64,000 nt of DNA, from positions 492,358-556,357 of the forward strand of contig NZ_SODP01000005.1 in NCBI RefSeq assembly GCF_004365355.1, in the 5' to 3' direction. This DNA comes from Kribbella pratensis. GTDB lineage: Bacteria > Actinomycetota > Actinomycetes > Propionibacteriales > Kribbellaceae. Shown one piece after another: positions 58,032-64,000 of the stretch; the stretch's first letter is position 1, and each line of letters begins with the position of its first letter. Below the pieces are notes generated by a model. The model was not told the DNA's origin and did not search any database. It saw only the letters and a list, made by a program, of their open reading frames with translations. The position numbers and the translations under genes are program-made.

Positions 58032-58736
58032 TCAGTTATTGGTTGTGGTGGGTGGCGTGCCGGCCGTCTCCGGAGCAACCCCGCCAGGCACCGGCGCAAT
58101 GCTCCGTGCGGCGCGGAGTACTCCAATGACCGCGCCGATGAGCCACAGGCCGAACGCCACGGACGCGACGCCCCCGCTCCAGAAGCCGGACAGGCACAGT
58201 AGGACGACCGCATACGACGCCCATGTCGCCCACGTGGGCAGGACATGCGCCTGACGGGTGATCCGTGTCGTGACGGCGACGATCACGCCGCAGCCGATCA
58301 GGCCGGTGAGGGCGAGGATCTGGCCTGCCATACCGAGTGCGCGGACGGTGTTCGGGTCGGGGGTGAATTCGTCGGACCACGCCGCGAACGCACTCCCCAG
58401 GTCGAGTGAGACGCCGGTGATCATCAGCCCGCCGAACATCGCCGCTGCCGGCACGATCACATGCGTGAGCGGGTCACCGCCGGACAACCGGTCCAGCACC
58501 CGCCGCAGACCGGTGGCGAACCAGAGCAGCAGCGCAACCCCCGCAGCGAGCACGGGCGGCGCGAAGCCGGCGGCGGCCTGCCGGGCGTTGTCGTTGAGCC
58601 TCTCGAGGATGTCCGAGTCCGACATGCTTGGGTCGTCGACGCCGACCAGGTAGCCCAGCGCCACCGCAGCAACGAGCAGCACGAGCGAAGCGGCACCCGC
58701 CCACCCCGCACGCCGAAGTGCCCGTGACTCGTCCAT
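58032..58736 (-). CDS. Multi-pass membrane protein, unknown
   Basis: 234-residue protein with six probable membrane helices: SLVLLVAAVALGYLVGV, PPVLAAGVALLLWFATGL, IVPAAAMFGGLMITGVSL, AGQILALTGLIGCGVIVAV, SYAVVLLCLSGFW, and VAFGLWLIGAVIGVLRAA. The ATG at 58736 follows a GGGGAGG site (MDESRALRRAGWAG). Cytoplasmic C-terminal tail is Pro/Thr-rich. No catalytic motif or known transporter family was recognised. Divergent from the RibD-like gene. Confidence 0.75.
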   Translation of the reverse strand: MDESRALRRAGWAGAASLVLLVAAVALGYLVGVDDPSMSDSDILERLNDNARQAAAGFAPPVLAAGVALLLWFATGLRRVLDRLSGGDPLTHVIVPAAAMFGGLMITGVSLDLGSAFAAWSDEFTPDPNTVRALGMAGQILALTGLIGCGVIVAVTTRITRQAHVLPTWATWASYAVVLLCLSGFWSGGVASVAFGLWLIGAVIGVLRAARSIAPVPGGVAPETAGTPPTTTNN

Positions 58737-58944
58737 CCCGACCTCCCCAGTGGAGTACCGGGCGCAACCACCACGATCCACCCCGCGCCACCAAGTACCC
58801 CAGTCCGAGTGTGCACCCGCCCGCGACCGCCCACAAAGGGCCAATCAAGACCAGATGGACGCAGTGTCGGATCGGAGGAGATGTGTTCGTGGTAGGTGTG
58901 AAAGGCCGCCGACGACGGCGCCCACTGAACTCGAGGAGAGCACC

Positions 58945-59529
58945 ATGAGCGCCACCTTCACCTTCGATATCTTCTCCAGCTTTGACGGCTACGGTTCCCC
59001 GACCGGCACGTACGGCGGCTACTGGGGCAAGCAGGGCCCGGAGTTCCTCGAACACCGCTTCGCCCAGTACGGCGAGGAGCAGCGGCTGGTTCTCGGCGCC
59101 AACACCTATCGGCTGATGGCAGCGATGCTGGCCTCGAGCCCCGCGGGAGCCGAAGTGCACGATGCATGGGTCACCCGGATGCGGAACCTGCCGACGACGG
59201 TGGTGTCGAACACCCTGCAAGGACCGCTCGACTGGCCGGATGCGACCGTTCTGAACGGCGACCCACTCGAGGCGGTAGCCCGGCTCAAGGAGGAGTCCGA
59301 CCTGCCGCTGCGCTCACACGGCAGCCTGACGCTGAACCGGGCGCTGCTGGCCGCCGGCCTTGTCGATCGGGTCCAGGTGACGGTCTTCCCGGTCATCAAC
59401 AGCCGAAGTCAAAGCAATGACAACCGGATCTTCGAGAACACGGGCGACTTCGACCTCGAAGTGATCGAGAGCCACACCTTCGACGGCCACACCCAGCAGC
59501 TCGTCTACCGCCCGACTCTGCACGCATGA
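58945..59529 (+). CDS. RibD C-terminal/DHFR-like reductase family protein
   Basis: 194-residue protein of the RibD_C (dihydrofolate-reductase-like) family. FDIFSSFDGYG at the start, LVLGANTYRLMAAML, TVVSNTLQGPLDW, SHGSLTLNRALLAAGLVDR and VTVFPVINSRSQ form the NADPH-binding sheet. Usually single-gene reductases of unknown substrate. ATG at 58945 behind a GAGGAGAG site. Downstream hairpin is bidirectional. Confidence 0.85.
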   Translation: MSATFTFDIFSSFDGYGSPTGTYGGYWGKQGPEFLEHRFAQYGEEQRLVLGANTYRLMAAMLASSPAGAEVHDAWVTRMRNLPTTVVSNTLQGPLDWPDATVLNGDPLEAVARLKEESDLPLRSHGSLTLNRALLAAGLVDRVQVTVFPVINSRSQSNDNRIFENTGDFDLEVIESHTFDGHTQQLVYRPTLHA

Positions 59530-59536
59530 GTGCGCA

Positions 59537-59569
59537 GGTGGCGTCCCACCACCGAGTAGGGACGCCACC
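59537..59569. terminator. Bidirectional terminator between RibD-like and small secreted protein genes
   Basis: GGTGGCGTCCC (59537-59547), 11-base loop, GGGACGCCACC (59559-59569): perfect 11-bp stem between convergent genes. Confidence 0.8.
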
Positions 59570-59590
59570 CGCGCTGGTCTGGCCTTCAGC

Positions 59591-59848
59591 TCATTCCTCC
59601 CACTGGAACTGCCAGCCCGGAGCGCAAGGCCACTCCGGTGCGCAGGTCGAGTCAGGATCCCGGTACCAGACGTCGGACACCGCGTACCCGTAGTGCCGGA
59701 ACACATTGTGCTTCTGGATGCACTCGTCCTGGGTCGCGCAGGTGACGGTGTGGATGGACTGGGTCTGCGCCTGTGCAACTGTCGCCCCACCGGCCACCAC
59801 GGCCACGGCGGCAGCACCCATCGCAACCATGCGTCCGATCGATCTCAT
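59591..59848 (-). CDS. Small secreted protein, unknown
   Basis: 85-residue protein with a Sec signal (MRSIGRMVAMGAAAVAVVAG, cleavage likely after AQA). The mature part of about 55 residues has three cysteines (CATQDEC and STCAPEWPC give four in total) and several Trp and Tyr, so a disulfide-stabilised secreted domain is likely. ATG at 59848 with AAAGG upstream; ATG at 59875 is an alternative. No known family recognised. Confidence 0.7.
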   Translation of the reverse strand: MRSIGRMVAMGAAAVAVVAGGATVAQAQTQSIHTVTCATQDECIQKHNVFRHYGYAVSDVWYRDPDSTCAPEWPCAPGWQFQWEE

Positions 59849-60191
59849 CAAGTATCTGCCTTTCGCGTCGAACATATCGTTGCCTTATGCAACTCTCTTG
59901 CAGGCTAGTACCGTCGTCGCCGGCCCGGAGAACGATTCGGCCCCAATACAAAGTCGTTCCGCAATCGGGTGCCGTGGGCAACAATTGATGGCGGTCAATC
60001 GACGACTGGCCGACACCTTCGGGGCGCCTGGTCCGTGATAAGCGGGACGGTGACCGACACCCGCGACCCAGTCGCTTGTGCATTTGTTCCTCATACCGGT
60101 TGAATAGCGTCCGTACACTGTGCGTCCACGCTTGCGTGGGTGCTCTCTGTCACGACATCCGCACCGCGGGTGCCCATCTCCGGAGGCTTCG
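59849..60191. other. Intergenic region upstream of secDF
   Basis: 343 bases with no gene I can support. It contains a TGCAA-N5-TTGCA palindrome (59889-59903) near the small-protein promoter and a stable hairpin CCACG-CTTG-CGTGG at 60127-60138. The secDF ribosome site GGAGG is at 60181-60185. An in-frame ATG at 60120 would add 24 unusual Arg/His/Pro residues to SecDF and is not favoured. Promoters for both flanking genes must lie here. Confidence 0.5.
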
Positions 60192-62492
60192 GTGAACCGG
60201 TCGTCCCTTGTCCGTGTACTCCTCGCGTTCTTGGTCCTCGCGGCGTCGACGTACGTCACGCTGACCGCGAAACCACAGCTCGGTCTCGACCTGCGCGGCG
60301 GGACGCAGATCGTGCTCGAGGCCAAGGACTCTCCGACGGTCAAGGCGACCAGGGAGACCACCGACAAGGCCACCCAGGTGCTGCACCGGCGGATCGACGC
60401 GCTCGGGGTCAGCGAGCCGAACGTGACCCGCCAGGGCGAGAACCGGATCATCGTCGAACTGCCCGGCGTGCAGGATCCGCGCGAGGCCGCGAAGGTGATC
60501 GGCAAGACCGCGCAGCTCACGTTCCACGAGGTCCTCGACCAGGTCGCCCAGAAGCCCGCCAAGCCGGCGGCCGGCGATCTCTATCTGCCCAGCGAGAGCG
60601 GTCAGGGCTTCCTGAAGCTCGCCAAACCCGCGATGACCGGCGAGCTCGTGTCCGGCGCGGAGGGCCGGCTCGACCCGCAGCAGGTCGCGCAGGGCTGGTT
60701 CGTCGAGATGAATTTCAAGGGCGACGGCGGCAAGATCTGGTCGTCGATCACCGGCAAGGCCGCCTGTAACCCGGTCAACACCGCGCCGCGGCTGATCGCG
60801 ATCGTGCTGGACAACGAGATCATCAGCTCGCCGCAGGTCGACCCGAACGGCGGCAACCAGCTCTGCAACATCGGCATCACCGGCGGCAGCACGACGATCT
60901 CCGGCGCCTTCACCGAGGAAGAGGCGAAGGATCTCGCCGCGCTGATCTCCGGCGGCGCGCTGCCCGTGCCGGTCCAGGTGATCGACCAGCGGACGGTCGG
61001 CCCGTCGCTCGGCCAGGACGCGATCCAGGCCAGCGCCCTCGCCGCGATCATCGGCCTCGCGCTCACCGCGCTGTTCATCATCGTGGTCTACCGCCTCGTC
61101 GGGCTGATGGCGGTCGTCGGCCTCCTCGGGTACGCCGTGATGTCGTACGCCGCCCTGACCGCGCTCGGAGCAACCCTGACGTTGCCCGGCCTGGCCGGCT
61201 TCGTGCTAGCGATCGGCATGGCCGTCGACGCGAACGTCCTGGTCTTCGAACGCGCCCGCGAGGATTACATAGCCGGCCGAACCGACGGCCTCCGCAGATC
61301 GCTCCGCAGCGGCTTCCAGAACGCCCTGTCCGCGATCGCCGACTCCAACATCACCACGCTGCTCGCGGCTGGTCTGCTCTTCTTCCTCGCGGCCGGCCCG
61401 GTCCGCGGGTTCGGCGTCACGCTGTCGATCGGCGTACTCGCATCGATGCTGTCCGCGCTCGTCGTGACACGAGTGCTCGCGGAATTCGCAGTTTCGCGCG
61501 GCTTCGTACTGCGGCGCCCACGCCTGAGCGGAATCGCCGGGCACGGCAAGGTCCGGACCTGGCTGGAGTCGAGGCAGGCGGCGTTGATGAGGCACAGCCG
61601 CCGCTGGCTGGTGATCACGGCCGTCGCGATCATCGTGAGCGTTGCCGGCGTCGCCGTACGCGGACTCAACCTCGGCATCGAGTTCACCGGCGGCCGGCTG
61701 ATCGAGGTCAGTACGACGCAACCGGTCACGCCCGACCAAGCGCGTGCCGCCGTGGGCGAAGCGGGGTACCCGACCGCGGTCGTGCAGGCATCCGGGACCG
61801 ACGACATCACCGTCCGGACCGGGACGATCAGCGACGACGAAGCCGAGAAGATCAAGGAGTCGATCTCGCGGATCGGCGGCGGCGCCGAGGTGATCCGCAA
61901 CGAGAGCATCGGCCCGTCGCTCGGTGAGGAACTGCGCAACAAGGGCCTGATCGCGCTGGGCATCGCCCTGCTGGCCCAGTTGGCCTACCTCGCCGCCCGG
62001 TTCCGCTGGACCTTCGGTGCGGGCGCGGTCCTCGCGCTGCTGCAGAACGTCGCGGTCGTGGTCGGCGTCTTCGCCTGGACCGGCAAGCCGATCGACGGCA
62101 TTTTCCTGGCCGCGATCCTGACGATCATCGGCTACACGGTGAACGACTCGGTCGTCGTGTTCGACCGGATCCGGGAGACCCGCAACGCCCGCGCCACCGA
62201 CAACCTCGGCAAGGTCATCGACACCGCGATCGTCAACGTCCTGCCGCGGACGATCAACACCGGTATCTCCACCCTGTTCATCCTCAGCGCACTGCTGTTC
62301 CTGGGCGGCGATTCCCTGGCCGACTTCGCCCTGGCGCTGCTGCTCGGCATCCTGGTCGGCACCTACTCGTCGAACCTCACCGCGGCGCCTCTTCTGCTCG
62401 AACTCGAACGCCTCTACCCGGCCCCGCCGCCGCGTCCCAAGCGGCCTCAGGTCGACCGCGACGCCCAACCCGACCGCGGCGCCGTCGTATAG
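60192..62492 (+). CDS. secDF: Protein translocase SecDF (single polypeptide)
   Basis: 766-residue RND-type protein that uses the proton gradient to pull translocating proteins out of SecYEG. It contains both modules in one chain: SecD-like (LGLDLRGGTQIVLEAK near 26, the P1 domain, then SLGQDAIQASALAAII and AIGMAVDANVLVFERAREDY) and SecF-like (LNLGIEFTGGRLIEV, GPSLGEELRNKG, IIGYTVNDSVVVFDRIRE). Twelve membrane helices expected. GTG at 60192 behind GGAGG is preferred over an ATG at 60120. Usual actinobacterial partner genes (yajC, apt, relA) are not adjacent. Confidence 0.95.
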   Translation: MNRSSLVRVLLAFLVLAASTYVTLTAKPQLGLDLRGGTQIVLEAKDSPTVKATRETTDKATQVLHRRIDALGVSEPNVTRQGENRIIVELPGVQDPREAAKVIGKTAQLTFHEVLDQVAQKPAKPAAGDLYLPSESGQGFLKLAKPAMTGELVSGAEGRLDPQQVAQGWFVEMNFKGDGGKIWSSITGKAACNPVNTAPRLIAIVLDNEIISSPQVDPNGGNQLCNIGITGGSTTISGAFTEEEAKDLAALISGGALPVPVQVIDQRTVGPSLGQDAIQASALAAIIGLALTALFIIVVYRLVGLMAVVGLLGYAVMSYAALTALGATLTLPGLAGFVLAIGMAVDANVLVFERAREDYIAGRTDGLRRSLRSGFQNALSAIADSNITTLLAAGLLFFLAAGPVRGFGVTLSIGVLASMLSALVVTRVLAEFAVSRGFVLRRPRLSGIAGHGKVRTWLESRQAALMRHSRRWLVITAVAIIVSVAGVAVRGLNLGIEFTGGRLIEVSTTQPVTPDQARAAVGEAGYPTAVVQASGTDDITVRTGTISDDEAEKIKESISRIGGGAEVIRNESIGPSLGEELRNKGLIALGIALLAQLAYLAARFRWTFGAGAVLALLQNVAVVVGVFAWTGKPIDGIFLAAILTIIGYTVNDSVVVFDRIRETRNARATDNLGKVIDTAIVNVLPRTINTGISTLFILSALLFLGGDSLADFALALLLGILVGTYSSNLTAAPLLLELERLYPAPPPRPKRPQVDRDAQPDRGAVV

Positions 62493-62531
62493 GCCGAGGT
62501 ACCACGCAGGGTTATCCACACCCCCGCCCGC

Positions 62532-62554
62532 CGGACCGGAAATCTGTCGGTCCG
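62532..62554 (+). terminator. Weak hairpin after secDF
   Basis: CGGACCG (62532-62538), nine-base loop, CGGTCCG (62548-62554): 7-bp perfect stem 39 bases behind the secDF stop, 18 bases before the helicase gene. Could be a terminator or an operator. Confidence 0.4.
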
Positions 62555-62572
62555 TCGGGCTAGGGTGTGGCG

Positions 62573-64000
62573 GTGGGTGTTGATGTGCGGGAACTGCTGG
62601 AAGCTGCCGTGGCCGGGATCGCCGGTCAGACCCGGCCGGGGCAGGTGGAGATGGCGCAAGCCGTGGACACCGCGATGCACGACGGATCGCATCTGCTCGT
62701 GCAGGCCGGCACCGGCACCGGCAAGTCCCTCGGGTACCTCGTGCCCGCGCTGCTGCACGCGATCGAGGACCGCCGCGTGGTCGTCTCGACCGCGACCCTC
62801 GCGCTGCAGTCGCAGCTCGTCGACCGCGATGTCCCGGCGCTCCTCGACGCGACCGAGAAGCTCCTCCCGCGCAGACCGAAGTACGCGATCCAGAAGGGGC
62901 GGAACAACTACGCCTGCCTGCACCGGATCCGCGAGGGTGCGCCGGACGACGACGGGATGCTCATCGACGTGCCGCCGCCCGGTGAGGTGGGTCGCCAGGT
63001 CATCGAGCTCCGTGACTGGGCCGAGCAGCAGCTGGCCGACGGCGAGGCCGGCGACCGCGACCACGCGCCCTCCCATCAGTACCAGGCCTGGCAGCAGGTC
63101 GCGATCGCCGCGCGCGAGTGCCTCGGCGCGCAGAAGTGCCCGTACGGCGAGGAGTGCTTCGCCGAGAAGGCCAAAGAACACGCCCGCAAGGCCGACATCG
63201 TCATCACCAACCACGCCCTGCTGTCGATCGACGCCTTCGAGAACCGGACCGTCCTGCCCGAGCACGACGTCGTCATCGTCGACGAGGCGCATGAGCTGCC
63301 CGCGCGGGTCACGGGTGCCGCGGGTGACGAGCTGTCGCCGCAGATGGTCGAGCGCGCCGCCAAGCGGGGCCGCCGATTCGTCGACGACGACAAGGCCGAC
63401 GACCTGATCGACGCCTCCGACGCGCTCCGCGCAGCCCTCGACGGCACCCGCGAGGGGCGGATCGAGGCGTCGAACGGTCCGGTCCTCGAGGCCGCGGCCC
63501 TGGTCCGCGATGCCGCTCGCGCGATGTACTCCGATCTGAACAAGAAGTCCGACGACAAGGACGACGACCCGGACGGCGCCAAGCGGCAGTCCAAGGGCGC
63601 GGTCAAGGAGATCTTCGACGTCGCCGAACGTGTCGCCGCGCTGAGCGATCTCGACGTCGTCTGGATGATCGACCGCGACCGCTTCGGCCGCGAGCTCCGG
63701 ATCGCCCCGCTGACCGTGGCCGGGCTGCTTCGCGAGCTGGTACTGCGCGACCGCACCGCCATCCTCACGTCCGCGACGCTGACGCTCGGCGGTGACTTCG
63801 ACGCGATCGCCCGCCAGGTCGGTCTCCGGCCCGCGGACAAGCTCGCTGACGACGACGAGATGCCAGAGCTCGACTCCGACGACGAGACCGCCCCACTGCC
63901 GTGGCGCGGTCTCGACGTCGGCTCCCCGTTCGAGTACGAGAAGCAGGCGATTCTGTACGTCGCGAAGCACCTGCCGCCGCCGCACCGTGACGGGCTGGGC
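62573..64000 (+). CDS. DinG/XPD-type ATP-dependent helicase, 3' end outside window
   Basis: 476 residues visible and still open at the window edge. SF2 helicase of the DinG/XPD group: Walker A QAGTGTGKSLGY, DEAH box VIVDEAHELP, motif AILTSATLTLGG. Four Fe-S-cluster cysteines: NNYAC near residue 115, then RECLGAQKCPYGEEC (about 183-195). These predict a 5'-to-3' DNA helicase resolving R-loops or recombination intermediates. GTG at 62573 is the likely start. An acidic insert (DDDPDGAKRQ) lies before the cut-off. Related to YoaA as well as DinG. Confidence 0.92.
   Translation, partial: MGVDVRELLEAAVAGIAGQTRPGQVEMAQAVDTAMHDGSHLLVQAGTGTGKSLGYLVPALLHAIEDRRVVVSTATLALQSQLVDRDVPALLDATEKLLPRRPKYAIQKGRNNYACLHRIREGAPDDDGMLIDVPPPGEVGRQVIELRDWAEQQLADGEAGDRDHAPSHQYQAWQQVAIAARECLGAQKCPYGEECFAEKAKEHARKADIVITNHALLSIDAFENRTVLPEHDVVIVDEAHELPARVTGAAGDELSPQMVERAAKRGRRFVDDDKADDLIDASDALRAALDGTREGRIEASNGPVLEAAALVRDAARAMYSDLNKKSDDKDDDPDGAKRQSKGAVKEIFDVAERVAALSDLDVVWMIDRDRFGRELRIAPLTVAGLLRELVLRDRTAILTSATLTLGGDFDAIARQVGLRPADKLADDDEMPELDSDDETAPLPWRGLDVGSPFEYEKQAILYVAKHLPPPHRDGLG

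Noticed and set aside
1..64000. tRNA, rRNA, CRISPR arrays, insertion sequences, prophage modules
   Set aside because: No cloverleaf with a T-loop GTTCGA-type arm, no regular spacer-repeat array, no transposase or phage structural gene was found on reading both strands.

Overview
The window is high-GC actinobacterial chromosome, with GTG/TTG starts, Sec/Tat signal peptides and short overlaps between co-directional genes. Gene order (xerC, an LytM-like gene, rpsB-tsf-pyrH-frr-cdsA, rlmN; miaB...miaA...dapF-hflX; gluABCD; secDF; a DinG-type helicase) is typical of Actinobacteria. Content (SigE-type sigma with a membrane partner, many secreted hydrolases, a propane monooxygenase cluster) suggests a soil Propionibacteriales/Nocardioidaceae-type organism, perhaps Kribbella. 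The genus is inferred, not proven. No rRNA, tRNA, CRISPR array, transposase or prophage module was seen.

Layout. 1-7161: core block with the 3' part of xerC, an Rrf2 regulator, a degenerate M23 protein (minus), rpsB, tsf, pyrH, frr, cdsA and a GNAT gene. 7154-10680: accessory insert with two luciferase-like oxidoreductases around a MarR regulator and a paired operator, a secreted C39-like protein and a SelW-like Rdx protein. 10722-15605: rlmN, GNAT, pyridoxal kinase, LOG-family protein and a class III aminotransferase. 15648-18978 (minus): glutamate-type ABC transporter gluABCD. 19121-30106: AcoR-type activator divergent from a ten-gene propane monooxygenase operon (prmA-prmB-prmC-prmD, amidohydrolase, DUF59 protein, Zn alcohol dehydrogenase, dedicated GroEL, 64-aa protein, ArsR-type regulator). 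30273-34571: large secreted BNR-repeat protein and a Tat amidohydrolase. 34673-53610: the conserved miaB, miaA, dapF, hflX series, interrupted by two accessory segments. The first (36151-41432) has a kinase-like phosphotransferase, a Tat phosphoesterase, Nudix, GNAT, MBL, an MT0933-type antitoxin and an acidic repeat protein. The second (42536-51065) has a SigE/membrane-protein pair, gamma-glutamyltransferase and an N-acyl/D-amino-acid cluster. 53674-64000: M6 metalloprotease, NarL-type two-component pair, membrane protein, RibD-like reductase, small secreted protein, secDF fusion and the 5' part of a DinG-like helicase.

How the genes work together. The prm cluster encodes a complete soluble diiron monooxygenase (large and small hydroxylase subunits, reductase, coupling protein). 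It also carries a probable metal/cluster maturation factor, a private chaperonin and an alcohol dehydrogenase, enough to take propane to 2-propanol and acetone. The D-amino-acid cluster joins a COG3375-like GNAT acyltransferase, an enolase-superfamily NSAR/OSBS-type racemase, a D-aminoacylase and a divergent M20 hydrolase. That set resembles the acylation-racemization-deacylation route described for Geobacillus NSAR, here with an added D-aminoacylase and a SIS protein that lacks the usual DNA-binding domain.

The intergenic regions hold many clear hairpins (several bidirectional between convergent genes), a perfect 18-bp inverted repeat with a 55-nt spacer at 36861-36951, short tandem duplications over stop codons, and several starts lying directly behind -10-like hexamers, which suggests leaderless mRNAs.
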